The position numbers and the translations under genes are program-made. Of a DNA stretch of 64,000 nt, positions 1-10,194 are shown in pieces. Numbering within the stretch: position 1 is the first letter of the stretch; each line of letters opens with the position of its first letter. The stretch lies in the NCBI GenBank assembly GCA_030180135.1, contig CM058232.1, positions 78,349,001-78,413,000 of the forward strand, given 5' to 3'. The stretch is from Orychophragmus violaceus. Lineage: Eukaryota > Streptophyta > Magnoliopsida > Brassicales > Brassicaceae. A model generated the notes under the pieces. The model was not told the DNA's origin. It did no database searches and saw nothing but the letters and a program-made list of their open reading frames with translations.

Positions 1-2509
1 AAAAACAACAACCACAATTCTTCCAAATCCGATGTTAGATTTTTCCACTTAATCTAATAATAATGTATTGTATACAACACTTACCAATTGCATATTTATC
101 TGAAACTGTCCCATCATTAATTCCTTGGATTGGTTTGATGCTCAAGAGGTCATCCAAAGTTGGAGGATCGAATTTTTCAGTGATATTTTTCTCGTCAGTT
201 ATATAAATATCCTTATACATTGGACATACTTTGTCATACTTTGGCCCTAACGAAAATCAGAAAAATTAAACCAACAACCTTCTTTCTATAAAAGAAAGAG
301 GAACTTCCGGGTGTTTTTTCCAAAAGCTAAGGCTTGAGTCCGATTTCCCTGTTGATTATAATCAAAGGTTACAAAAGGAAGTACACAAACAAAAATGTAT
401 GGATTTATGGGTGCCATGTATACCCAATAAAATTAAAGGGGTAAAATTAATTCCAAGGGATACAAAAAAGTAGAAGAAGAATACCGTTTCATCGGATAAA
501 ATTAATTCCAAGGGAGCATCATAGTGAGTAAAACACCACGCTCTCAAAACCTTCGCTCTAACATTCCAGCGATTATCCCTCAAAGTAATATCAACAATTT
601 TGTGAAATTGTGAATTTTCAGAATCGCATGTTATAAGCGGATTCATTTTGTGGATAACTCTTTGAATATAAGAGAATGATAACGAGAAGGTAGAAGAAGA
701 AAGTGAAGAGTTTTTAGGTTTATTGAAATGAATTCCCGGTAACTATTATACCTCGAAACCCAACAATTACAACTTTCCATTAAAGTCCACTTACTCGTTT
801 TTGGGCTTTTCTCGAATGATTACATGAGAATGACCCATGTATGCTTTTCTTTCATAATCTCTAATTGTTATGCGTTAAATTTACCATAAGAAACTGATTG
901 TTCATAATCCTCTCAGCTTAACGAAATACATTGATTTGTTCTTCAAAAGGGAACATGTTCTGATGAGAAACGAAAAAAAACAGAAGCAAAAAGCATAGGG
1001 GATATTGGGTAGGGTATCTCGATCGGTTAATAAGTTTATGTACTAAATTTTAATCAATGTTTAGTACTTATTTATTATTTTTTTAATTTTTGGATATCAT
1101 GGAATACGAGTAATATACTAAGTTACTAAAGAAAACCAAGTTGACAAAAAAAAAATACTAGAGAAAACCATAAACAAAGTGTGGGTTATAAATACAAATT
1201 TAATTTAAATTCATAAACCATAAGTATGCTCTTCATTTCGCAAATCCAACAAACCACACCCAACATTCTTAACATAGAGGATACTTAGGGTACCTGAACA
1301 AAAAAAAAATCATATTAAAACAATAACACATAAGATCGCAAAAAACATAAACATCTATACTATATGATTATGAGTTGTGAGATAAATACCTCTGGACAAA
1401 ATCACATAACTCTTCAACATCATACGCATCAAAGTGTATCTTAGAATCTCGTTGAATTGCCTCCAACCTCACCAACCGTAATCAACAAATAAATTTTAAT
1501 TATTTTTATTTTACACTAACTGGAACAAATTTACAAAAAAACTTTGATGTTTCATCATACCACAATTGTTATTGGCGATATTAAAGCACTGGAATAAGCC
1601 GAACAATATCGCATTCAGACTTTTGCCCCATGCCCTAACCAGCCTAACAGCTAGATCGCCATTGGCCACACAATCCAATGACTCGTTTCTGCCAACATTT
1701 ACTGCAGATAAGCTTTCAGACATTCTAAGAATATTGTACATGAAATAAATTGATGTTATACTTACTCCAAATCTCGGATTCTGAATTTTACTTGAAGTCG
1801 CCTCCAGAAATAAGTTTTCGGATCATTTGCAGTAACAATGTATCTCTTACGAAGCCATCAATTCCAAGCACAACACCAATCAAATCTATATCTCAAACCA
1901 ATAAACATAACAAACAAATCCATAACAAAATCATATTAAAACAATAAATTCCCATAAAACTTGTAACCTTAAATCCAAAAAAGTATACCGATTAGATATG
2001 TGCTAGTTATGGTGCCATTCGAAACGCCATGTATATGCTTCAAGTCTAAGTAGTGCTGGCCATTAGGGTATGGAATTTTACAGATTACACTCGAACTAGT
2101 TCGACACAGAGAGAATAAACTATCTGTCAAGCGGTCAAACATTGGCCTATCAAGGATATGAACGTTATCCCATTGTACCCACTGGCCCTTAGATTCCACC
2201 AGCCACTCGAATATTTCAACGAAATCGCCCCAAATTTCTCCTTCTATTCTTTGTCCCTATCGTTAGAAAGTGCAAGACTTAAACTTTAAACATCGTAAGA
2301 ACAGAAGTTTATAAAACGTAAGATCAAAACTTTATACATCGCATGGACTGTGATAGAGAGATAACCTGTTCATCCACCAAAATTAGTTTGATGGTTTTGC
2401 CGGAGAAGACACGTTGATACATCCAACACTGAAGGGCCTTCAATCTCAAACTCCATTTCGTCGTCGACTTGTTGATCTACGAGAGGAATTGGTATTGCCT
2501 TTGTGCCAT
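1..2509 (-). pseudogene. RPA70-like OB-fold gene, copy A, decayed, runs off the window start
   Basis: The minus strand encodes a multi-exon relative of replication protein A large subunit (ssDNA-binding OB folds), a family expanded in Brassicaceae. The best start is the ATG at 2509; its frame meets an in-frame TAG after ten codons (2479-2477) and then continues into an OB-fold-like stretch ending LVDEQ at a CAG/GT donor (2366). A second exon covers about 2275-1990 (GQRIEGEIWGDF onwards). Later pieces lie at about 1870-1750, 1741-1511, 646-362 (ITLRDNRWN, DAPLELILSDE) and 215-95, the last ending DKYAI at a G/GTAAGT donor. Copy B shows the next exon starting DVVGAITWVGELEWVDHS. Seen: codon-11 stop and several frame problems. 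Known: this DUF223/RPA-like fold. Inferred: pseudogene. Confidence 0.65.
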
Positions 2510-2958
2510 TGGTATTTTTGCAATAGATTTTCCGTTGAGAAAATAAATGCAAGACGAAAGGAATTTGAGAGATGAAGTGAATTTGAGAGAGGTTATAATG
2601 GTTAGGGTATTGGCAGTTTATGGTAATTTAGGCGCCATAAATATATTGGGTTTGGCGGGCCTTAATTTGATATATCAGTATGTTAACTTTGGTTTTGATC
2701 AATGTAAATATCTTATCGATTCCCGGTGCACATAATGGTTTATATGTGTCTCATAATGGCTAGTCATGAACTAATGTATTACACATGGCATATTAAAGAA
2801 CTACTGTTTGACACTTGCCCTCATACTTGTAACTATTGAATTAGATGTCTAAAGATCTTTAAATTCGTGTAGCTAGTTATGTTGAGTTCCTCTATCAATC
2901 ATCCATTTGATATTTTATTTATGTTTTAGTAGCATATTGTAGGATTCTCTTTTTCAAT
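2510..2958. other. Flank of RPA-like copy A, no gene seen
   Basis: AT-rich sequence between the presumptive first exon of the RPA-like pseudogene (transcribed leftward) and the CACTA terminus at 2959. It would contain the promoter of the RPA-like gene. No open reading frame with recognisable homology and no RNA gene were seen. Confidence 0.5.
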
Positions 2959-3709
2959 TACTACAAGAAAATTGATTATTCATTGCATATCCAGATAGCG
3001 TTTTATGCAGTTGTGCTATGCTTGATATAACCGTAAGTTTTTAATAACGTTTATAAATTTACAAATGCTATAATAAATGTAGCGTCTAAAATATTATAAA
3101 GCCCGCCTCTGTTTATAATAAGTGCGCTACATTTTAACAAAAGTCCGCCTGAAATTTTGACTTAAGTAAAAACCAAATATTATTTTGCCTTCTCATAGTT
3201 GATGGGATAAAAAACAAACGCAGAGAAAGGAAAAATATCTTTGGTGTTGTTCGTTTGTCCATTTGGTGATCCATCTAGATGGAGATGAAAATTGATGTTC
3301 GTTTAGTAACAAAAACGACATCCATCCAGATGAATCTCATCTTCATCCAGATGGATCATCTGAATGAGTTTTAAAAATTTAGGCTAAATTTTCAAACTCA
3401 TCTAGATGAACCAAATTGAATCATTTGGATGGAGATGGTTCATCCAAAAATAACAAATTACTAATATATCCTAATTATTTAAATGGATCGTTTGACTGCA
3501 AATTTTAAATGAATAAATGAACATAAACTAAATAAAATATATCACAATTATTTTGAAAAACCATATTTTCGCTCAAAGACGCAAAATTGCGTTTTTACAC
3601 CAAAACCGCAAAATCATGTTTTTATACCAAAATCGTAAAATCACGTTTTCTGCTAAAACTCTTTAGCGTTTTCCCGCTAAAACTCTAAAATCACGTTTTC
3701 CTGTCAAAG
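2959..3709 (+). mobile_element. Truncated Pack-CACTA left end, copy A
   Basis: Begins TACTACAAGAAAATTGATT, a CACTACAAGAAAA-type CACTA terminus with the first C changed to T, preceded by AAT as at 17011-17013 in copy B. Subterminal sequence is rich in AGCGTTT/AACGCT-type motifs (about 2990-3150). It matches 17014-17296 and then jumps to sequence equivalent to 22561-23030, missing the captured genes of copy B. The right side is cut by a copia LTR at 3710. Confidence 0.8.
3243..3709 (+). mobile_element. Left part of TIR MITE (copy A)
   Basis: Starts GGTGTTGTTCGTTTG after TTT, exactly like the complete element at 22564-24081, and is nearly identical to its first 467 bases. It includes the ATCCATCTAGATGG palindromic stretches and the first units of the 25-bp CGTTTT/AAAATC array. 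It is cut off at 3709 by the copia LTR. Confidence 0.75.
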
Positions 3710-4283
3710 TGGAGTTTGTGGAAAGTCAGCCAAAAACCTAATGGGCCTTTTGGGCCATAAACTCAGCTTGTCCTCTTATTTGGGCTACGTATGGAGCCAA
3801 GGAGCAGATGGACCAAAGTTCAGTTGAAGCCCATAGTCTGTCGTACCTGCAAAAGAAAAGAGACGTGAGCTAGGTTTGATATATAACGATATCAATAGAA
3901 GCATAAGACTGCAGAGCAACATTACGAGAGCAACACAATATTTTACAGAGAGCATTAAGAGAGATCAAAGAGCTAAGAGACTTGTTCTAAAGAGCTAAGT
4001 GATCTAAGAGTGCTAAGAGATTCACAAGGAGATATTCTTTGATTAGAGTTTGTATCAAACTAGTTCCTAGTGCTTGGGGAACATTGTAATCAAAGGAATA
4101 TAGTGAATCAGTTGTGGGATACCGTTCCCACCCCTGTGACGTAGCCAATTGGTGAACACAGGGTGAACATTACTTTGTGTCGTTTATATTTCCGCAAACA
4201 AACGAACATAGCTTAGTATTGAATCTATCTTAAGTCCTAGAACACAAGTTGAAATCTCAACAAGTGGTATCAGAGCAAACAAA
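3710..4283 (+). mobile_element. Copia-type LTR with primer-binding site, remainder lost
   Basis: An apparent 5' LTR of 553 bp runs TGGAGTTTG...CTCAACA (3710-4262) and is followed directly by TGGTATCAGAGC (4265-4276), the primer-binding site complementary to initiator Met-tRNA used by plant Ty1/copia elements. The element then stops: from about 4284 the sequence belongs to a TRIM internal region. No gag or pol follows and no second LTR is visible, so this is a truncated element. Confidence 0.75.
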
Positions 4284-5011
4284 GAAGGGTGCAAAGGATT
4301 CACAGGAGAGAAGGACAACGGTTTATGTGATCCTTGGTTTGAGGGGAAGTTTGTTGGGATTAAAGCAAACAAAGTCCCACATCGGAAGTTTAGACAAAGA
4401 GTGTCTAATATATAAGTAATGTCCAACTCTGATTAGTATGAGGCCTTTTTAAAAGGAGCCCAAAAGAAAATCCATGCGGGCTTTACCACTTGGGCCCAAA
4501 GCAGACAAAATCATACTAATAAGAGAGTTGGACATGGGCTTGAAAAGCCCTTCAACAATTGGTATCAAAGCTCAGGTTCAAACGTGGACCGGGAGAAGTG
4601 GGTTGGGCTGCAAGTTCCTTGTGGGAAGGAATCCTCAAGGTGACCTCGCGAATAAGGGGTGCCGTGGCCTTGTGTCGAAAGTCTTCCTGGCGGAATAGAA
4701 GGCCAGACGGCGGGTTCCGTTGGTGATTACGGCGGTACAAGAATGGTGCCAAGTTTCGCTGGAGGAGATACCAAGGATATATGTGGTCCTTGGTTTGAGG
4801 GGAGGTTTGTTGGGATTAAAGCAAACAAAGTTCCACATTGGAAGTTTAGACAAAGAATGTCTAATATATAAGTAATATCCAACTCTGATTAGTATGAGGC
4901 CTTTTGGGAAGGAGCCCAAAAGCAAATCCGTGCGGGCTTTGCCTCTTGGACCCAAAACGGACAATATCATACTAATAAGAGAGTTGGACATGAGCTTAGA
5001 AAAACCCAACA
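4284..5011 (+). mobile_element. Tandem TRIM retrotransposon
   Basis: Two about 205-bp direct LTRs (4352-4557 and 4808-5011) start TGTTGGGATTAAAGC and end in ACA, flanking a 250-bp internal region. After LTR 1 lies a Met-tRNA-type primer site (TGGTATCAAAG, 4560-4570); before LTR 2 lies a purine tract (GAGGGGAGG). Sequence before LTR 1 (4289-4351) is homologous to the end of the internal region (4743-4807), including the purine tract, so this is an LTR-internal-LTR tandem missing its outermost left LTR. No protein is encoded, as expected for TRIMs. The sequence after LTR 2 shows no matching target-site duplication. Confidence 0.82.
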
Positions 5012-5639
5012 AATAATATGAGAACTCAGTAGTATATTTACTGAAAACATGTTAAAATATTAAAACTTTATAATATTCAAAATATATCAACCAATTTAAC
5101 GGGTTCTTCAATCATTTATATTCTTGTTGGTTTTAAAATTTTGTGAAATAAAATTTATTATTATGTATTTACCATTTTGAATATCAAAATATGAAAAATG
5201 ATATATCGGTCATGATTCGAGAAAGTATAATTATCTGACAAAATCATACCTCAAAGTTATTAAAAAATGAGAAATGTCACAAAATTCATATTAACTGCAT
5301 TGAGTATAAGTTCAAGGCAAATAAGATCTCTAGCCATATTTTGACATGGTGAAGTGAACTTAAATATTTCGATTTTCATAAAAAAAATTATAACTAGATT
5401 TTGACCCGCATTGCCGCATTACTTTACCGCATGTATATTTTACTTAAGTCATGTCTCTCTCTCGAGACAAGGAAACTTTTAGTGCGATCTTGGATGTTTC
5501 TTCTTAATCGTCTTCTTCTCTCATCTGAGAGCGGTTTTCGTCAATTATTGACGGTTGTTTCAGGCGGAATACCTACAAAACTGTTCCCTATTCCTTCACA
5601 GATGATTCTGTAATTCTATATATACCATGTTTTGTCGTT
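5012..5639. other. AT-rich spacer, no gene seen
   Basis: Low-GC sequence between the TRIM and the LINE relic. Around 5397-5430 there is a GACCCGCATTGCCGC stretch of a kind common near repeats in Brassicaceae, but no complete element end can be defined. Reading frames here are short and unrecognisable. Confidence 0.5.
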
Positions 5640-5663
5640 CTGATACAGTATGTTGATCAGAGA

Positions 5664-6360
5664 TTGGGAATTGCTTTCCCTCTAATTTTATTACTCAACT
5701 CGGACAAAATATGTGCAAAACTCTATGAAATCACTCTGGAAATTGATGATGAAGCCATACAACTCTCGCCTGAAGTGCGTGAAGAGGCGGCTGAAGAAAC
5801 CAAATACAGCCTCATAGGCAAACCTGTTAATCCCCAAAACAGAATTTGTGTGCTATGATGGCTGCCCTGCCCTGAGTATGGGGAGTCTTTTATGAGTTGT
5901 TGGCCGAGGTCTGGAAAACAAGAAAATAAATTTCCTGTTCAAAATAGAGGATGCGATGCTCTCTATTCTTCTTCATGGACATGGTCCTTTAATGATTGGA
6001 TGTGTTCACTGCAATGATGGACGCCATACCACACAGACGACGATCTGAAACATATCTCCTGGAAACTGATTTCCACATTGACGATGCTTTGCAAGTTGAA
6101 TATGTCTGTGTTCGACTACTGGGGAACATTAATGATCCTCTCAATTTCCATAGGTTTTTCCGATTTGGCAAGAACTCTGCCATTCTCAAATTCAGGTATG
6201 AAAAATTGAGAGGTTTCTGCACCATTTGTGGCCTGATTACACATGATGCCAACGACTGCCCTGTAAACGCAAATAATAATGGCGAGGCTCCTGATGATGA
6301 CGGCAATCAGGATGATGATGTTCCACCGGGATTCCCTAATGTTGACCCATCAGACAAATA
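5664..6360 (+). pseudogene. LINE ORF1 (DUF4283/zinc-knuckle) remnant
   Basis: Two reading-frame pieces (5664-5858 and 5996-6361) separated by a frame break. The first contains the acidic ETKYSLIGKPVNPQ region typical of plant LINE ORF1 N-termini. The second has a conserved RFFRFGKNS block, then a CCHC zinc knuckle (CTICGLITHDANDC, spacing CX2CX4HX4C) and an acidic tail. ORF1 proteins bind the element RNA. It is disrupted and so presumably inactive. Confidence 0.78.
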
Positions 6361-6889
6361 GCCGAAAAGGAACCAGGAGACACAACCAAGCCCAGAGGAT
6401 AAACCGGCCCCAAGAAATGCGCAGAAGAAGCGTAAGGCAGAGAGTCAAGAGGCGCGTTCAGTGTATGCAGAAATAGTTCCAATCATGACAGAGATGCGAC
6501 AAACAATGATTTAGGATGATTATGAGGAGCAAAATTCCAAGCGATGAAGAACAAATGGCGATGTATGAGAGGCAAGAACATTAGATGGAAAGAATGATCA
6601 GGAAGTGAGTACATCATAACACAAAGAACATGACGATCAACATCAACAAAAAAATGAGGGTATAGTGGGCCATAACCCACCTAAGCCTGGATGAATACAG
6701 CATTTTGGAACTGATGTGGCTTGAAAGGGTCTACAGTAGTTCAAAGCCTTAAAGGGATGAAGGCTACCTTCTCCCCAGATATACTCTTTCTGATCAAGAC
6801 CAAGAACTTTGATGATATCGTCTGTGATGTGTGTGTGCAAGTGTGTTATAATTTTGTACGATGTGTAACACCTCGTCAGATTGGGGGTG

Positions 6890-7400
6890 GTTTATGCATT
6901 ACATTATACTCTTCTGATTCTAGAATGTTTGATTGTAAAATAGTCAATAAATAGCATTCCTTTTATTTCTCGTTTGTCTATGAAAACCTATTCATAGTCT
7001 ACGACATGTTATGTGGGAAAGGATTGAGAAAATAGCTTCAACGAGAATAGGTCCTTGGATTATGTGCGGTGATTTTAACGAAGTATTGAAAGCCTCTGAG
7101 AAGAAAGGAGGACGACAACGAGAACCATGGAGTCTTATCGACTTTAACAACATGCTCAGTCATTTTGGAATCTTAGATCTTCCTTTTATTGGTAACAATA
7201 TGACTTGGCTGGGCAAACACATGAATTATACGGTTGAGTGCTGGCTGGATAGAGCCGTGGGGAATGATGAATGGAAAGCCACATACCCTGCTTCAATTGT
7301 TAAATATCTGGAAACAGTCGAATATGATCATCGACCTGCAATTATCTCCACTAGAAAATCGGCTGAAAAACAGAGGAAAAGTTTTGTCTATGATAGTTGA
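6890..7400 (+). pseudogene. LINE ORF2 endonuclease domain remnant
   Basis: Exonuclease-endonuclease-phosphatase fold segment: RQIGGGLCI near 6870, a break, then an open stretch 7011-7400 with the catalytic CGDFNEVL motif, the conserved NNMTWLG block and a YDHRPAI motif corresponding to the SDH box. In LINEs this domain nicks target DNA. It ends at a stop before the RT region. Confidence 0.8.
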
Positions 7401-7799
7401 TTCAGTGACAATCCGGATTTCGCAACGATAATATATGATGGATGGTGTGAAGGATTTGATGAGGAAGGAGTACCGATCACAAGCAAGATTCAAAATTGTT
7501 CGCCATTATATTTCTGAGTGGAGACACTCGAATACTGTGAACTCAGCAGTCCGTATACGAAAATTGATCAGAGTCTGATGAAGCTTATATGAAGGATTTC
7601 CGGCCAATTGCATTATGAAACGTTATATACAAGGTTATTTTCAAGATTCTCGTGTGAAGATTAAAAGGTATCTTATCTCATATCGTTTCTGAATACCAAG
7701 CGGCATTTATTCCCGTACGACAAATTACATATAATGTTCTCATCTCACACGAGTCATTTCACTCACTCCGAGTAAGAAAAAGCTGTAATACATCATTCA

Positions 7800-8430
7800 T
7801 GGCAGTTAAAACCGATATCAGCAAAGCTTACGATCAAATCAAATGGATTTTCTCAAAAAAAAATGATGCGGAAGAAGGGTTTTTGTGAACGCTGGATTAT
7901 GTGGATTATGAGCTGTGTAACAACAGTCTACTTTTCAGTTCTTATTAATGGATTGCCATATGAAAAATTTCAATGGATCATGTGGTATACGAGAAGTTGA
8001 CCCTTTGTCCCCTTATCTTCTTATTCTTTGTGCTGGTGTCCTTAGCTCCATCATCACAGAAGCCGTTGATACAAGACAACTACAACCATTGCGTCTAAGT
8101 ATAGGGGGACCTCCAATTTCTCATTTGTTATTTGCGGATGACTTATTATTCTTCCTCAAAGCAGATCAACATAATAGCCAGAAGCTCCGTGAGATATTTC
8201 AGATATATGGAGACGCATCAGGGCAACTTATCAATCTTGACAAATCCTCTATCATTTTCGGAGAAAAAGTGTTCCAACATACGTGGTCTAGTGTCAAGAC
8301 AACACTTCAAATACCTAATATTGGAGGCGGAGGGAAATACTTGGGACTACCAGAACAATTCGGCCGACGAAAAAGAGAAATGTTCCAATACATTCACAAC
8401 TATGTTTTAAGCAAAACCACAAGTTGGTAG
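7800..8430 (+). pseudogene. LINE ORF2 reverse transcriptase remnant
   Basis: Degenerate RT begins around 7800 (KTDISKAYDQIKW) and continues in a 160-codon open stretch (7948-8430). That stretch has VDPLSPYLL (box 4), the catalytic FADD motif near 8135 and GKYLGLPEQFGRRK. Upstream and downstream frames contain stops and a poly-G run (8638-8649). The family copies LINE RNA by target-primed reverse transcription; this copy is not intact. Confidence 0.85.
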
Positions 8431-9322
8431 TCACGGTTCCTATCGAACGAAAGTAAGGAGGTCCTGATTAAGTCTGTTGCATCAGCAATGCCAGTGTACT
8501 CTATGAATTTTTCCAACTACCCAATGAGATATGTTCACAAATAGGTAGATTACTATCTTGCTTTTCGTGGGGAACCAATAATGGGAAAATGAAAATGGCA
8601 TGGGTTTCATAGAGGAAATTTCTTTCTCAAAAAAAACGGTGGGGGGGGGATAAGGATTCAGAGATCTCCACAAGTTCAACGAATCTCTCCTAGCAAACCA
8701 AGTATGGAAACTATTACAACTCCCAAGCTGTCTTCCCTATCGGGTCTTACAAAGGAAATATTTCAAACGTGGGGATATACTTTCGGAAAAAGGGTATGCA
8801 ATGCTCATAGGGATGGAAATCTCTTCTATTTAGACGATATTTACTCTGTCAGGGATTAAAAATAAACATTGGAACTGGGGAGAGTACTGTGATATCGGAT
8901 CCATGGATACAAAACAACATAGCACGAGCACCAAAACTCCTACCATACACAAATCCAAAACTTCCGGTAAGTTTCCTTATTTCCCATGACGGTCAGTGGA
9001 ATGAAGAAAGGATTAGAGACTTCATTGAACAAGAAGATCACCATCTCATTTGTAAGGTCTTCTTACCTTCTACTATACTTCACGATACTTGGATCTGGAA
9101 TTATACTTTGGATGGAATATATTCAGTCAAGATGGGATACAATTTAGCGGAAAAAAAACCATCTGGATCAACCTCAACCACGACTGATTGCCCATCTGGA
9201 CCTCGTAAAGATAATCTGGAGTCAAGATATTGTCCATAAATTGAAACATTTCATTTGGAAAATTGCTTCAAAAGCTATTGCGGTGAATACAGAACTACGT
9301 TACCATAACATTCAAGTCAACC
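8431..9322 (+). pseudogene. LINE ORF2 C-terminal region remnant
   Basis: Contains typical post-RT blocks in several frames, including ISDPWIQNN (about 8890) and DTWIWNYTLDGIYSVKMGYN (9085-9145), and then KLKHFIWKIAS leading into the zinc-binding RVT region, which is cut at 9323. Stops and frameshifts separate the blocks. Confidence 0.7.
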
Positions 9323-9323
9323 C

Positions 9324-9762
9324 ACTACAAAAAACAGCATTTTTGCGACTGAACATTGCGTCTATACTTGTAGTCGTAACGTATGGCCACTATTAGGGGA
9401 CAATAATTCTACTATTTTGCGACAACGGATATATGGACGTGTATTAGTCGCTTATATACGACCAACAATGATTGTCGCCAATTTAGTCGTCGATTTACGA
9501 CAGATTAACGACCATTGTCGAGACCGGAAACAATAGTCGCAGGCTAGTCGGTGATATGGCGACTATTTTTGCGTCTGATGCTAAGAGTCGTAGAACAATC
9601 GCGAATTGGTCAGTACATGGGCGACTAATTCGCAACTTTGGGTATAGTAGTAACCAAGTCGTTTATTTGTCGCTATTGATACGACTAATATTCAACTCAT
9701 TATTCGTATCGCAAATTAGTCGGGTATGGGTCGTATCATATAGTATTTTTTGGATTTAGTAA
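9324..9762 (+). mobile_element. CACTA-derived MITE with GTCGC-type subterminal repeats
   Basis: Starts CACTACAAAAAACAGCATTT, a CACTA terminus inserted into the LINE relic. About 400 bp follow that are dense in TTAGTCGC / GCGACTAA / CGAC motifs on both strands, the subterminal binding-site pattern of CACTA transposons. The motifs end near 9735, and a degenerate inverted end may lie at about 9745-9762 (TATTTTTTGGATTTAGTA). The right border and target-site duplication cannot be fixed. No transposase is encoded. Confidence 0.7.
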
Positions 9763-10194
9763 TAATAATATGAGATAGTTTGGTTATATTTTACCTGTTT
9801 GTGGTAGGTGTACGGGTTTCAAAGCTAATCTATACTTGCAATATGTAAAATGTATAATCGCTTTTTCCAATTTCTAATAAACATGTATAGGTTGCAATAT
9901 TATATATTAAATAAATTTTAAATCGAAGTTATTTAACCCTTAAAATAGAAACCAAACGCTGAGCAATCTTTACACTGGTTTTAAGGAATCAAAAATTAAT
10001 AATTCATAAGTTCTTAATAGTTATAGAATAAGAGTGAAGGAGAGTTAGAAGCGATCGAGAGTCTGGTGCTCGTTTGAGTACCATGTCGGAAGAGGATTAG
10101 GGTAACTACACAAAATCAAAGAGGAAAATATGTTAGGTTTTGTTAATAATTTATATGATCATAAGATGTTCAATATGACAATTTCAAAAAATTC
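9763..10194. other. Spacer, no gene seen
   Basis: AT-rich sequence between the CACTA MITE and the last recognisable exon of RPA-like copy B. It could include the 3' end of that gene, but no convincing coding sequence is visible. Confidence 0.45.

Larger units (their letters stand above)
1..3239. repeat. Segmental duplication, copy A (partner 10715-17296)
   Basis: Position 1 aligns to 10715 and colinearity continues to about 3239 (partner 17296). Only scattered single-base changes are visible, for example at 77, 171 and 313, roughly one per hundred or more bases. The duplicate holds the RPA-like pseudogene, its downstream region and the left end of a CACTA element. Copy A lacks the Gag-only retrotransposon seen in copy B, so positions 1796-1805 show the uninterrupted target site containing GTCGC. 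The left edge lies outside the window. Confidence 0.93.
5640..9323 (+). mobile_element. LINE (L1-type) non-LTR retrotransposon relic
   Basis: Order of remnants matches a plant L1-type LINE: ORF1 with DUF4283-like region and zinc knuckle (5664-6360), apurinic-type endonuclease (about 6890-7400), reverse transcriptase (about 7800-8430), then the RT C-terminal part to KLKHFIWKIAS (9237-9322). Multiple stops and frameshifts break ORF2. The 3' end is missing because a CACTA-type element begins at 9324 and no LINE sequence resumes after it. No poly(A) tail or target-site duplication is present. Confidence 0.88.

Noticed and set aside
5397..5430. Helitron 3' end (CTAG with a GACCCGC hairpin) on the minus strand
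   Set aside because: CTAG/T and GACCCGC are suggestive but the adjacent sequence does not form the required hairpin and no 5' TC end was found.
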